Below, in pieces: positions 15,545 to 24,252 of a stretch of DNA of 64,000 nt. The notes under the pieces are model-generated. The model did not search any database. It had not been told where the DNA came from and worked only from the letters and a program-made list of their open reading frames with translations. The stretch is from assembly GCF_004217185.1 (NCBI RefSeq), contig NZ_SHKL01000001.1:3780001-3844000 (forward strand), given 5' to 3'. A program made the translations under genes and the position numbers. Position 1 is the stretch's first letter, and every line of letters begins with the position of its first letter. Source of the DNA: Pseudonocardia sediminis. Its GTDB lineage: Bacteria > Actinomycetota > Actinomycetes > Mycobacteriales > Pseudonocardiaceae.

Positions 15545-17044
15545 TCATTCGACGACCACGTCGTCCGGGACGACGACGTCGCGGTGCTGGACCTTGCCGG
15601 TCGGGCCCTTGGGCAGGGCGTCGACCTGCCAGATGTGACGCGGGTACTTGTAGGCCGCGACCCGCTCCTTGACGAAGGCGCGGATCTTCTCGGCGTCGAA
15701 GGACTCGCCCGGCTTCACCGCGACGGCGGCGCCGACCTCCTGGCCCAGCTGGGAGTGCTCCAGCCCGACCACCGCGACCTCGGCGACGGCGGGGTACTCG
15801 TAGAACACCTCCTCGATCTCGCGCGGGTAGACGTTGTAGCCACCGCGGATGATCATCTGCTTCTTGCGGTCGACGATGAAGATGTAGCCGTCCTCGTCGA
15901 TCTTGGCCAGGTCACCGCTGCGGAACCAGCCGTCCGGGATCGACTCCTCGGTGGCCTCGGGCCGCCCGTGGTATCCGGACATGACGCCCTCGCCGCGGAT
16001 CGCGATCTCGCCGATCTCCCCGACCGCGACGTCCTCGCCCTCGTCGGAGAGCAGGCGGATCTCCATGCCGCGCACGGGCGTGCCGATCGAGCCGGGCTTG
16101 CGCTCCTGGCCGGGCTGGTTGAACGAGGCCACCGGGGAGGTCTCGGACAGGCCGTAGCCCTCCAGCACCTGGCAGCCGTAGCGCTCCTCGAACCCGCGCA
16201 TGACCTCGACCGGCATCGCCGCGCCGCCGGAGAGGCAGGTCCGCAGACTGGAGGTGTCGTACTCGCCGTCGACGCCGAGCATCCCGACATACATCGTCGG
16301 CACGCCCTCGAACACGGTCACCTTGTGCTTCGCGATCGTCTCGAGCGCCTTCTTGGCGTCGAACCGCGGCAGCAGCGCCAGCGAGGCACCGGCCCGCACG
16401 GACGCGTTCAGCCCGCAGGTCAGCCCGAACACGTGGAACAGCGGCAGACATCCCATGACGACGTCGTCCGGGGTGGCCTCGATCAGCGTCTCGGCCGACG
16501 TCGCGGCGTTGGTGACCAGGTTGTCGTGGCTGAGCATCGCGCCCTTGGGCTGCCCTGTGGTGCCCGAGGTGTAGAGGATGACGGCCAGGTCGGAGCCGTC
16601 GCGCTCGACCTCGGACTCCAGCGGGTCGTTGGCGGTGCCCTCGTCGACCGGCACGCCGTCGGCACCGACGACCAGCGCCGGGATCCCGGCCTTCTCCGCG
16701 GCCTCGCGGGACGCGTCGGCCACCGCGTCCACCGCGACGACGGCGACGGCACCGGAGTCGGCGAGGTAGTAGTCGATCTCGCGGGCGGTGAGCAACGGGT
16801 TCATCGGCACGACGACGCAGCCGGCCAGCAGCGCGCCGTAGAACACCACCGGGAACGCCGGCAGGTTGGGCGAGACGAGACCCACCCGGTCGCCGGGCTG
16901 GGCGCCGAGGCCGCGGATGACCCCGGCGGCGGTGCGGGCCCGCTCCAGGAACGAGGCGTAGTCGACGGTCTCGTCGTCGACCCGCAGGGCGATCCGGTCG
17001 CCGTGGTCGGCGGCGGTGCCGACCAGGATGCTGGCAAGGTTCAT
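15545..17044 (-). CDS. Long-chain-fatty-acid-CoA ligase (AMP-forming)
   Basis: A 499-residue ANL-superfamily enzyme. [18 protein letters not shown] is the phosphate-binding P-loop, [10 protein letters not shown] the A5 motif, and [21 protein letters not shown] with a final [10 protein letters not shown] are the hinge and A10 lysine motifs. It activates a carboxylic acid to its CoA thioester via an acyl-adenylate. As first gene of the phaC operon it may supply acyl-CoA precursors, such as 3-hydroxyacyl-CoA recycled from polymer. The ATG at 17044 is preferred over an upstream TTG at 17065 because of better spacing from GGAG. Confidence 0.92.
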   Translation of the reverse strand: MNLASILVGTAADHGDRIALRVDDETVDYASFLERARTAAGVIRGLGAQPGDRVGLVSPNLPAFPVVFYGALLAGCVVVPMNPLLTAREIDYYLADSGAVAVVAVDAVADASREAAEKAGIPALVVGADGVPVDEGTANDPLESEVERDGSDLAVILYTSGTTGQPKGAMLSHDNLVTNAATSAETLIEATPDDVVMGCLPLFHVFGLTCGLNASVRAGASLALLPRFDAKKALETIAKHKVTVFEGVPTMYVGMLGVDGEYDTSSLRTCLSGGAAMPVEVMRGFEERYGCQVLEGYGLSETSPVASFNQPGQERKPGSIGTPVRGMEIRLLSDEGEDVAVGEIGEIAIRGEGVMSGYHGRPEATEESIPDGWFRSGDLAKIDEDGYIFIVDRKKQMIIRGGYNVYPREIEEVFYEYPAVAEVAVVGLEHSQLGQEVGAAVAVKPGESFDAEKIRAFVKERVAAYKYPRHIWQVDALPKGPTGKVQHRDVVVPDDVVVE

Positions 17045-17080
17045 GCGCTGCTCTGTCTCCGTCAATTGTGGACGTCGGGG

Positions 17081-17090
17081 TCACATGTGA
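17081..17090. promoter_or_regulatory. Palindrome in fadD/IclR divergent region
   Basis: TCACATGTGA is a perfect 10-bp palindrome located 37 bp upstream of the acyl-CoA ligase ATG. It lies in the 203-bp gap between the ligase and the divergent IclR gene and might be part of an operator. Short palindromes can occur by chance. Confidence 0.3.
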
Positions 17091-17153
17091 ACGTCGGTTC
17101 CGCGCATCGTGTCGCCTATCACACGGTTTGTCGACGTGGAGCGCGACAGCAAC

Positions 17154-17173
17154 CGTTGTCCGTGGCGACAACG
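17154..17173. promoter_or_regulatory. Inverted repeat, candidate IclR operator
   Basis: Seven-base arms CGTTGTC (17154-17160) and GACAACG (17167-17173) pair perfectly around a 6-base spacer, 74 bp upstream of the IclR-type gene start and on the promoter side of the phaC operon. Placement between divergent genes suggests autoregulation plus operon control. No motif database was consulted. Confidence 0.4.
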
Positions 17174-17247
17174 ACCACGGGACGCGGCCGCGTGCGGTGC
17201 GCGCGGGCACCCGGGAGAGGATAGGACCGACGAGGGGAGCACGCTCG

Positions 17248-18027
17248 ATGCCCGAGGCGGCGAAGCGCCCGACGCGCGGCGACGGCACGTCCACGGGCCC
17301 GGTCCTGGGCCGTGGCCTGCAGATCCTCGGCGCCTTCGACGCCTCCCGCCCGGCGATGACGCTCAGCGAGATCGCCCGGCACACCGGGATCCCGGTCTCC
17401 ACGGTGCACCGGCTGCTCGGCGCGCTGATGGAGTGGGGCGCCCTCGAACGCGCCGACGACGGGAGCTACCGGATCGGGTTGCGCCTCTGGGAGATCGGCT
17501 CCCTGGCCCCGCGCAGCCAGGCACTGCGGGACCGTGCGCTGCCGTTCCTGGAGGACCTGTGCCAGGTCAGCCGGGAGAACGTGCAGCTGGCCGTCCGGGA
17601 GGGCGCCGAGCTGGTGTTCGTCGAGCGGATCGCCGGGACCGGCGCGGTCCCGGTGCTGACCCGGGTCGGCGGCCGGTTCGCCCTGACCAGCACCGGCGTC
17701 GGGCTGGTCCTGCTCGCCCACGCGCCGCCGGAGGTACAGGAGGAGGTGCTGGCCGGTCCGGTCGAGGCACTGACCCCGTTCACCGTCACCGACCCCGTCC
17801 GGCTGCGGGCGATGCTCGCCGACACCCGTACGCGGGGCTTCGCGGTCAGCGACCGCCAGGTCACCGACGACGCGTTGTCGGTGGCCGCCCCCGTGCACGA
17901 CCGCGCCGGTGCCGTCGTCGCGGCGGTGTCGCTGGTCGTGCACGCCGGGTCGGTCCCGTCCCAGCAGCTCGCCACCCCCGTCCGGACGACGGCGCGCGCC
18001 ATCTCCCGCGCGCTGGGAGCTCCGTGA
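17248..18027 (+). CDS. IclR-family transcriptional regulator
   Basis: A 259-residue regulator. The winged helix (about residues 18-78) reads VLGRGLQILGAF then MTLSEIARHTGIPVSTVHRLLGALMEWGAL, and the effector domain (about 90-255) includes VQLAVREGAELVFVERIAG and DALSVAAPVHDRAGAVVAAVSLV. The ATG at 17248 has GAGGGGAG upstream. It diverges from the acyl-CoA ligase-phaC operon and its start region contains two palindromes, so control of that operon is a reasonable inference. Its stop overlaps the GTG of a truncated MFS gene, so the two were once co-transcribed, possibly as a regulator with its transporter. Confidence 0.92.
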   Translation: MPEAAKRPTRGDGTSTGPVLGRGLQILGAFDASRPAMTLSEIARHTGIPVSTVHRLLGALMEWGALERADDGSYRIGLRLWEIGSLAPRSQALRDRALPFLEDLCQVSRENVQLAVREGAELVFVERIAGTGAVPVLTRVGGRFALTSTGVGLVLLAHAPPEVQEEVLAGPVEALTPFTVTDPVRLRAMLADTRTRGFAVSDRQVTDDALSVAAPVHDRAGAVVAAVSLVVHAGSVPSQQLATPVRTTARAISRALGAP

Positions 18028-18224
18028 CCACGGGCTCCCCCGGCACCGTCCGCCCCGCTCTCGCCCTGCTGGTGGCCGGCGCGTTCTTCATGGAGATCAT
18101 GGACGCGACGGTGATCGCCCCGGCCGCACCGGCGATCGCGGCGGACCTGGGTGTGGCACCGGTGTCGGTCGACGTCGCGGTGACCGCCTACCTGCTCACC
18201 GTCGCGGTGGCGAGGGCGGCGTAG
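18024..18224 (+). pseudogene. Truncated MFS transporter (N-terminal fragment)
   Basis: A 66-codon frame starting at GTG, which overlaps the IclR stop. It encodes a proper first transmembrane segment with the DHA2-type pattern ALLVAGAFFMEIMDATVIAPAAPAIAADL, followed by [15 protein letters not shown], the start of helix 2. The frame then ends in four unrelated residues and a stop. A full-length drug:H+ antiporter of this type has about 450 residues and continues with a helix 2/motif A region. The terminal 37 bases overlap the 3' end of the inverted ABC exporter, so the rest has been lost at a junction. It is probably non-functional. Confidence 0.75.
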
Positions 18225-20014
18225 CGGCCGGCGTTCGCCACCAGGGTGTCGTGGGTCCCGGTCTCGGCGATCCGGCCGTGGTCGACGACCGCGATCGCGT
18301 CCGCGTCGCGGATCGTGGACAGCCGGTGCGCGATGGTGATCGTCGTGCGGCCGCGCGACAGAGCGTCGAACGCGTGCTGTACGGCGCGCTCGGTCTCGGT
18401 GTCCAGGGCGCTGGTGGCCTCGTCGAGGACCAGCACCCTCGGGTCCCGCAGCAGCGTGCGGGCGATCGCGATCCGCTGTTGCTCCCCGCCGGAGAACCGG
18501 TGCCCGCGCGACCCGACGAGCGTGTCGTAGCCGTCGGGCAGGGCGGCGATCATGTCGTGCACCTGCGCGGCGCGGGCGGCGTTCTCGATCTCGGCGTCGG
18601 TGGCGTCGGGGCGGGCGTAGCGCAGGTTCTCCCGGACGGTGGTGTGCAGCAGGTAGGTCTCCTGGCTGACCACCCCGACGATCGAGGACAGGTCACCCAG
18701 GGCGATGTCGCGGACGTCGACGCCGTCGATCGTCACGCGGCCGCCGGTCGGGTCGTAGAGCCGCGCGACGAGCGAGGCCAGCGTCGACTTGCCGGAACCG
18801 GTCTCGCCGACCAGGGCCAGCGTGGTGCCGGCCGGGACGTCGAGGTCCACCCCGGCGACGGCGGCCGAGTCGCTGCCCGGGTAGGCGAACGTGACGTCGG
18901 AGAACCGCACGTGCCCGCGGACCGTCGCCGGGTCGACCGCGGCCGGGTGCTGCGGCTCGTCGACGTCGACGGTCAGGTCCAGGTACTCGAAGATCCGGGC
19001 GAACAGGGCGAGCGAGGCGATCAGCGAGACGCCGACCCCGAGCAGGCCCATGATCGGGCGGAACAGGCCCGCCTGCAGGGCCGTGAACGCGACCAGCGTG
19101 CCGATGCTCATGGCGCCCGCGGTGAACGGCAGGCCGGCGGCCAGGTAGATCACGGCCGGGATCGCGGCGAAGATGACCTGCATCGCGGCCATGCTCCAGC
19201 GCCCGGCCAGCTGCGAGCGCAGCTCCAGGTCGACCAGGCGGGCCGAGGAGTCGGTGAACCGGCGGGTGAGGGCGGGGCCGCTGCCCATCGTCTTCGACAG
19301 CAGCACCCCGGAGATCGACAGGCTCTCCTCGACGGTGACGTTGAGGTCGGCCAGCTCGCGCTGCTGGCGTGCGGTGACGGCGCGGCGCATCGCGGCCACC
19401 TTGCGGGTGATGACGACCGCGGGCGGCATGACGATGAGCGAGATCAGCGTCAGCTGCCAGGACAGGGCGAGCATCGCGACCGCGGTGGCGACGGCGGTGG
19501 TGAGGTTGGAGGCGACCGACGTGGCGGTCGAGGTGACGACGGACTGCATGCCACCGATGTCGTTGGTGATCCGGGACTGCACCTCGCCGGTGCGGGTCCG
19601 GGTGAAGAAGGCCATCGACTGGCGCTGCAGGTGGGCGAACACGCCGGTGCGCAGGCCGTGCATGATCTCCTGGCCGACCCGGGTGCTGATCCAGGTCTGG
19701 ACGACGCCGAGGGCGGCGGTCACGGCGGCGACGGCGACCATCCCGCCGGCGAGCCAGGCGAGCAGGGTGACGTTCCGGTCGGGCAGCGCGACGTCGATGA
19801 CCTCGCGCAGCAGGAACGGCGAGGCCATCCCGACGATCGACGACGCGACGATGATCGCGATGACGACGGCGAGCGGGCCCCGGTGCGGGGCGAACAGGGC
19901 GCCGATGCGGCGCAGGGAGACGTCACGGGCGGCGGCCTTGTCGGCGGCGGAGTTCTTCGTCCCGGGACGGCCCGGACGTCCGGGCGGGGTGACGGTGGGG
20001 GTATCGGTGGCCAA
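18188..20014 (-). CDS. ABC exporter, fused permease and ATPase
   Basis: A 608-residue half-transporter. Residues about 45-345 form six transmembrane helices, and the ATPase domain (about 370-600) has Walker [10 protein letters not shown] (403-411), signature FSGGEQQ (507-513), and Walker B VLVLDE (527-532) with H-loop TIAHRLST. The signature begins with F instead of L and has E instead of Q, tolerated variants. It likely works as a homodimer exporting a lipid, peptide or drug. It diverges from a MarR regulator over an operator at 20047-20068, which suggests drug-inducible efflux. The last codons overlap a truncated MFS gene, so the 3' end abuts a rearrangement point. Confidence 0.93.
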   Translation of the reverse strand: MATDTPTVTPPGRPGRPGTKNSAADKAAARDVSLRRIGALFAPHRGPLAVVIAIIVASSIVGMASPFLLREVIDVALPDRNVTLLAWLAGGMVAVAAVTAALGVVQTWISTRVGQEIMHGLRTGVFAHLQRQSMAFFTRTRTGEVQSRITNDIGGMQSVVTSTATSVASNLTTAVATAVAMLALSWQLTLISLIVMPPAVVITRKVAAMRRAVTARQQRELADLNVTVEESLSISGVLLSKTMGSGPALTRRFTDSSARLVDLELRSQLAGRWSMAAMQVIFAAIPAVIYLAAGLPFTAGAMSIGTLVAFTALQAGLFRPIMGLLGVGVSLIASLALFARIFEYLDLTVDVDEPQHPAAVDPATVRGHVRFSDVTFAYPGSDSAAVAGVDLDVPAGTTLALVGETGSGKSTLASLVARLYDPTGGRVTIDGVDVRDIALGDLSSIVGVVSQETYLLHTTVRENLRYARPDATDAEIENAARAAQVHDMIAALPDGYDTLVGSRGHRFSGGEQQRIAIARTLLRDPRVLVLDEATSALDTETERAVQHAFDALSRGRTTITIAHRLSTIRDADAIAVVDHGRIAETGTHDTLVANAGRYAALATATVSR

Positions 20015-20046
20015 GGTGGTGGTCCTCTCGGTGGACTCAAGATTGC

Positions 20047-20068
20047 TGAGGTAACCTCATCATGAGGT
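20047..20068. promoter_or_regulatory. MarR operator with three TGAGGT/ACCTCA half-sites
   Basis: TGAGGT (20047-20052) pairs with ACCTCA (20054-20059) around a single base, and ACCTCAT (20054-20060) pairs with ATGAGGT (20062-20068) around another. The two dyads thus share one half-site. The array lies in the 84-bp gap between the divergent ABC exporter and MarR genes, 33 bp before the exporter start. This is the expected place for a MarR dimer to repress both genes. Confidence 0.7.
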
Positions 20069-20098
20069 GACAACCGTAGTTCTTGATAGTTTGTTCCC

Positions 20099-20602
20099 GT
20101 GCGGGGTGAGGATCGTGAGGAAACCCGGGGTCGCGGGGAGACCCGGAATTCCGGGGAGACGCTGACCGAGGCCTTCTGGTCGGTCGCGCGGACCCTGCGG
20201 CACGTCTCGAAGGAGGCGCTGGCGCCCTACGACGTGTCGCCGTCGCAGTCGCGGGCGATCGGCGTCCTGGCCCGCCACGGCGACATGCGTCCCGGCGAGC
20301 TGGCCCGGCACCTGCGGATCGCACCGCGCTCGGCGACCGAGGTCGTCGACGACCTCGAGTCCCGCGACCTGGTCGAACGCTCCCCCGACCCGGCGGACCG
20401 GCGCGCCACGATCGTCCGGCTCACCGCCGCCGGTGCCGAGGTGGCCGGTGCGATCCGGGCCGCGCGTGCCGCCGAGGCGGAGGACTTCTTCGGCCGTCTC
20501 GGCGCCGGTGACCGGGCCGAGCTGATCCGCATCCTGCACGTCCTGCGCGACGCCCCGGAGGACCCGCCGTCCTGCCCGGCCCGGCCCACGAACCGTCCAT
20601 GA
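20099..20602 (+). CDS. MarR-family transcriptional regulator
   Basis: A 167-residue winged-helix protein: TEAFWSVARTLRHVSKEALAPYDVSPSQSRAIGVL (helix 1-2), MRPGELARHLRIAPRSATEVVDDLESRDLVERSPDPADRRATIVRLT (recognition helix and wing with the DxRxxxxxLT pattern) and a C-terminal dimerisation helix. MarR proteins usually repress an adjacent efflux gene until a ligand binds. It begins at GTG. Divergent placement from the ABC exporter and the operator between them support control of that exporter. Confidence 0.92.
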   Translation: MRGEDREETRGRGETRNSGETLTEAFWSVARTLRHVSKEALAPYDVSPSQSRAIGVLARHGDMRPGELARHLRIAPRSATEVVDDLESRDLVERSPDPADRRATIVRLTAAGAEVAGAIRAARAAEAEDFFGRLGAGDRAELIRILHVLRDAPEDPPSCPARPTNRP

Positions 20603-20753
20603 TCGATATGTGAGGGACGATCCGTGCCACCGGTGGCACGGATCCGACCACACTGATCGATCACTCGGCGCGCCGGGGCCGTCGTAGGCGCCGACCGGGC
20701 AGCCGGCTCGTTCACGCCTGTCGGCACGAGTGCCGGTGGGGCAGGATCGGCGG

Positions 20754-21845
20754 ATGACCGGCACCGAGTCCCCCGACAGCGCCGTTCCCGACACCGCCGT
20801 CCCGGACCGGAAGAAGGTCCGCGCGTTCGCCCGTCAGCTGTTCGGCATGTACACCCAGGGCGCCCTGACCTACATGGTCGATCTCGGGCATCGGCTGGGC
20901 CTGTTCACCGCCGCCGCACAGGGACCCGCCACCTCCCCCGAGCTCGCCGCCCGCGTGGGGCTCGACGAGCGCTACGTCCGGGAGTGGCTGGGCGCCATGG
21001 TGACGGCCGAGATCATGACCTACGACGGTTCGGCCTACACGCTCCCGCCCGAGCACGCGGCCGCCCTGACCGGCGGCGGGTCGAAGAACATGGGCCCGAT
21101 GGCCGCGATGGTCACCCTGCTCGGGCGCAACCTCGACGGCGTCGAGGAGGCGTTCCGCAGCGGCGGCGGGGTCCCGTACGAGAAGTTCGCCCCGCATTTC
21201 ACCGGCGTGATGGACGAGCTCAACCGTCGTCCGCTCGACGAGCTGCTGATCGACGCCTGGCTGCCCCTGGTCCCGGACCTCACCGAGCGCCTGACGGCCG
21301 GCGTGCGGGTCGCCGACGTCGGCTGCGGTACCGGGCACGCCCTGGCCCTGCTGGGTGCCGCGTTCCCGGCGTCGACGTTCGTCGGCTACGACCTGTCGTC
21401 GGACGCGGTCGAGCGGGCCCGCGCCGAGTCCGACGCGCTGGAGAACGTGACGTTCGAGGTCGCCGACGCCTCCTCACTGAAGCCCGAGCGGCCGTTCGAC
21501 GTCGTGTTCGCGATCGACGCCGTGCACGACCAGGCCGACCCGGCCGCCGTCCTGCGCGGGGTGCACGACGCGCTGGCTCCGGGCGGCTCGTTCATCATGA
21601 TCGACATGGCGGCGTCGAGCGATCTGGCCGAGAACGTCGGCAACCCGTTCGCGCCGTGGATCTACTCGATCAGCACGCTGCACTGCATGACGGTGTCGCT
21701 CGCCTCCGGCGGCGCGGGGCTGGGCGCGGCGTGGGGCGAGTCTCTGGCGCGGCAGATGCTGGGCGAGGCCGGGTTCGGCGACGTCGTCGCGCACCCGGCA
21801 CCCGGGCAGGGTCTGAACCTGATCTACGTCACGCGACGGCCGTAG
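20754..21845 (+). CDS. Class I SAM-dependent methyltransferase with N-terminal winged-helix domain
   Basis: A 363-residue protein. An N-terminal region (about residues 25-105) looks like the winged-helix dimerisation domain seen in O-methyltransferases and Rv2258c-type enzymes (LTYMVDLGHRLGLFTA, SPELAARVGLDERYVREWLGAMVTAEIM). The SAM domain starts at about residue 185: VADVGCGTGHALALLGAAFP with post-motif FVGYDLSSDAVERAR and later FDVVFAIDAVHDQADP. The substrate is unknown. Start chosen at the ATG with a CAGGA-type site. It converges closely on the next small gene. Confidence 0.85.
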   Translation: MTGTESPDSAVPDTAVPDRKKVRAFARQLFGMYTQGALTYMVDLGHRLGLFTAAAQGPATSPELAARVGLDERYVREWLGAMVTAEIMTYDGSAYTLPPEHAAALTGGGSKNMGPMAAMVTLLGRNLDGVEEAFRSGGGVPYEKFAPHFTGVMDELNRRPLDELLIDAWLPLVPDLTERLTAGVRVADVGCGTGHALALLGAAFPASTFVGYDLSSDAVERARAESDALENVTFEVADASSLKPERPFDVVFAIDAVHDQADPAAVLRGVHDALAPGGSFIMIDMAASSDLAENVGNPFAPWIYSISTLHCMTVSLASGGAGLGAAWGESLARQMLGEAGFGDVVAHPAPGQGLNLIYVTRRP

Positions 21846-21851
21846 CTCCGG

Positions 21852-22079
21852 TCAGCCGGCCTGACGGCGTTGCTGCTGCTCACGGGCCTCGCGGAGCGCC
21901 TTCGACGCCCGGGGCCCGGCCGCGGCACTCGCCGCGACCACGACCAGCCAGAGCACCTGCAGCGCGGTGGGTGACCCGACCGCGACCAGCCCGCTCGCGC
22001 AGACCGCGCCCCACCACAGGGGCCGCTGCTCGCCCGTCAGGTCGCCGGCGAACCATCCGGTGTTCGTCTCGGTGCTCAT
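21852..22079 (-). CDS. Small membrane protein of unknown function
   Basis: A 75-residue protein with two hydrophobic segments (WWGAVCASGLVAVG and LQVLWLVVVAASAAAGP) followed by a charged tail of EAREQQQRRQ type. It has an acceptable ATG start and lies only 6 bp past the methyltransferase stop on the opposite strand. No family was recognised, and its coding status is less sure than its neighbours'. Confidence 0.5.
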   Translation of the reverse strand: MSTETNTGWFAGDLTGEQRPLWWGAVCASGLVAVGSPTALQVLWLVVVAASAAAGPRASKALREAREQQQRRQAG

Positions 22080-22225
22080 GTCCGTACCTCACGCCCACGG
22101 TGGTCCGTGCGCCGCCGAGGACCGGCGGCGCGCCCGCCGTCTCCCCAGTATTCGCCCTCCGCGCCCGGAAGGTTCGCCGAACTTCTCCACTTGACGACGA
22201 AGGCGCTGCGGCGCACGGTCGAATG

Positions 22226-23044
22226 ATGGCCGCACCCACGAAGCCCGAGCAGTCCTCCATGCCGTCCTTCGAGCCGACGCAGGAGGGGATCTCCCTGCCG
22301 AAGCCGCCCACCTTCCAGACCGGCGCCGAGGAGCGCCTGCACCGCAAGCAGCAGCTCGCGGGCGCGTTCCGGATCTTCGGCAAGTTCGGCTTCGGCGAGG
22401 GGATCGCCGGGCACATCACCGTCCGCGACCCGGAGGACCCGGACCTGTTCTGGGTCAACCCGTTCGGCATGTCGTTCCGTCACATCCGCGTGTCCGACCT
22501 GCTCCTGGTCGACCACGAGGGGATCGTCCGGCACGGGAACAAGCCGGTGAACCGGGCCGGGTTCGTCATCCACTCCGCGGTGCACGAGGCCCGTCCCGAC
22601 GTCGTCGCCGCCTGCCACGCGCACTCGGTGCACGGCAAGGCCTGGTCGTCGCTGGGCCGCACGCTCGACCCGATCACCCAGGACGCGTGCGCGCTCTACA
22701 ACAACCACACCGTCGTCGCCGACGGCGCGGGCGCGGTCGTCGTCGACCGGGAGTCCGGTGCCGCGCTGGCCAAGGGCCTGGGCGACTACCGGATGGCGTT
22801 CCACCAGAACCACGGCATCTTCACCGTCGGTGACACGGTCGCCGAGGCCGCGTGGTGGTTCATCATGACCGAGCGCAACTGCCAGGCCCAGCTCCTCGCC
22901 GAGGCCGCCGGCACGCCGACGCTGATCGACCACGCGAACGCCGACTTCACCCGCGAGCAGACCGGTAGCCCGTTCGCCGGCTGGTTCTCCTTCCAGCCGC
23001 TGTGGGACGAGATCGTCCGGACCGACCCGGACCTGTTCGACTGA
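22226..23044 (+). CDS. Class II aldolase/adducin-family protein
   Basis: A 272-residue protein. GIAGHITVRDPEDPDLFWVNPFGMSF is the substrate/phosphate loop, and the metal-binding histidines appear in the HAHSVHGKAWSSLG segment and in HQNHGIFTVGDTVAEA. Class II aldolases and related L-ribulose-5-phosphate epimerases use zinc to cleave or isomerise sugar phosphates, but many actinobacterial members of this length have unknown substrates. Two consecutive ATGs (22223 and 22226) and a third at 22259 are possible; none has a strong ribosome site. It ends in a strong hairpin shared with the converging acyl-CoA dehydrogenase gene. Confidence 0.87.
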   Translation: MAAPTKPEQSSMPSFEPTQEGISLPKPPTFQTGAEERLHRKQQLAGAFRIFGKFGFGEGIAGHITVRDPEDPDLFWVNPFGMSFRHIRVSDLLLVDHEGIVRHGNKPVNRAGFVIHSAVHEARPDVVAACHAHSVHGKAWSSLGRTLDPITQDACALYNNHTVVADGAGAVVVDRESGAALAKGLGDYRMAFHQNHGIFTVGDTVAEAAWWFIMTERNCQAQLLAEAAGTPTLIDHANADFTREQTGSPFAGWFSFQPLWDEIVRTDPDLFD

Positions 23045-23075
23045 CGGTCCGCCCCCGCGGGGTCGTCCCGCACCC

Positions 23076-23123
23076 GAAACGGTGCCCTCGCACGCGACAT
23101 GACGCGTGCGAGGGCACCGTTTC
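23076..23123. terminator. Perfect 21-bp hairpin between convergent genes
   Basis: Arms 23076-23096 (starting GAAACGGTGCCC) and 23103-23123 pair without mismatch around the loop ACATGA. Located 32 bp after the class II aldolase stop and 16 bp before the end of the acyl-CoA dehydrogenase gene, it can terminate both strands. It has weak U-content. Confidence 0.8.
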
Positions 23124-23138
23124 CGTTGCGAGGACGTG

Positions 23139-24251
23139 TCAGATGTTCAGCAGGTCGGCCAGGTGGGCCCGTTGGGCGCCGGGAGTGCCCAGGAGGAGCT
23201 CGTCGGACTTGGCGCGCTTGTAGAACAGGTGCGCGTCGTGCTCCCACGTGTAGCCGACGCCGCCGTGGTACTGGACCATCCCGGTCGCGACCTCGAAGTA
23301 CCGCGGCCCGACGTAGACGGCGGCGACCGCGGCGGCCAGCGGGAGGGCGTCGGCGTCGTGGTCGGCGGCCCAGGCGGCGTAGCGCACGGCCGACTCGGAC
23401 TGCTCCCACGCCGCGTACATGTCCGCGCACCCGTGCTTGACAGCCTGGTAGGAGCCGATCGGGCGTCCGAACTGCACGCGGACCTTCGCGTACTCGACGG
23501 TCAGCTCCATCGCCCGCCGGATCCCCGCGGTCTGCTCCGCGGCCAGCGCGACCGCGCCCCGGTCCCCGGCCGCGGACAGCGCCGCGGCCGCGTCGCCGTC
23601 GAGGCGGGTCGCGGGGGTGCCGGCGAGGTCGATCCGGGCCAGGCGCCGGGTCGGGTCGATCGAGGCCAGACGGGTCCGCGTCAGCCCCTCGGCGGTGCCG
23701 TCGACCAGGAAAAGCGCCGGGCCGTCGTCGGTGACGGCGTGCACGACGAGCACGTCGGCGGCCTCCCCGGACAGCACCGGGGTCTTGCGGCCGTCGAGCG
23801 TCCAGCCGTCGCCGGAGCGCGTCGCCCGGGTCGCGGCCGCGCCCGGGTCGAACACACCGGACCCGTCCTCGGCGACGGCGAGCGTGGCGATCCGCTCCCC
23901 CGACGCCAGCGCCGGGACCAGCTCGTCACGGGCCGGCTGGGCGGGCAGGGCCAGCAACGTGTCCAGGGCGAACACGGCCGAGGCGAGGAACGGCGACGGG
24001 ACGAGCGCGCGCCCGAGCTCGGCGGCCAGCACCGACCGCTCGACGTGCCCGGCGCCGGCGCCGCCCAGCTCCTCCGGGACGGCCAGACCCAGGACGCCGA
24101 GGTCGGTGCCGAGACGGCGCCACAGGTCGGCGTCGTACCCGGTGTCGCCGTCCATGGCCTTGCGGACCTTCGCCGAGTCGGCGTGGTCGGTGAGCAGGTC
24201 GCGCACCGCGGCGCGCAGCTCCGCCTGCTCGGAGGTCAGGACCAGGTCCAC
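23139..24251 (-). CDS. Acyl-CoA dehydrogenase
   Basis: A 370-residue flavoprotein, the shorter of a pair. N-terminal LTSEQAELRAAVRDLLTDHAD and GLAVPEELGGAGAGHVERSVLAAELGRAL are typical; the C-terminal part VRVQFGRPIGSYQAVKHGCADMYAAWEQ matches family helices, and MVQYHGGVGYTWEHDAHLFYKRAKSDELLLG lacks the usual YEGT glutamate context. Heterotetrameric actinobacterial acyl-CoA dehydrogenases (as in steroid side-chain degradation, FadE-type) combine one such subunit with a second encoded next door. The gap to the upstream paralogue is one base, so they are probably subunits of one enzyme. Confidence 0.9.
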   Translation of the reverse strand: MDLVLTSEQAELRAAVRDLLTDHADSAKVRKAMDGDTGYDADLWRRLGTDLGVLGLAVPEELGGAGAGHVERSVLAAELGRALVPSPFLASAVFALDTLLALPAQPARDELVPALASGERIATLAVAEDGSGVFDPGAAATRATRSGDGWTLDGRKTPVLSGEAADVLVVHAVTDDGPALFLVDGTAEGLTRTRLASIDPTRRLARIDLAGTPATRLDGDAAAALSAAGDRGAVALAAEQTAGIRRAMELTVEYAKVRVQFGRPIGSYQAVKHGCADMYAAWEQSESAVRYAAWAADHDADALPLAAAVAAVYVGPRYFEVATGMVQYHGGVGYTWEHDAHLFYKRAKSDELLLGTPGAQRAHLADLLNI

Positions 24252-24252
24252 G

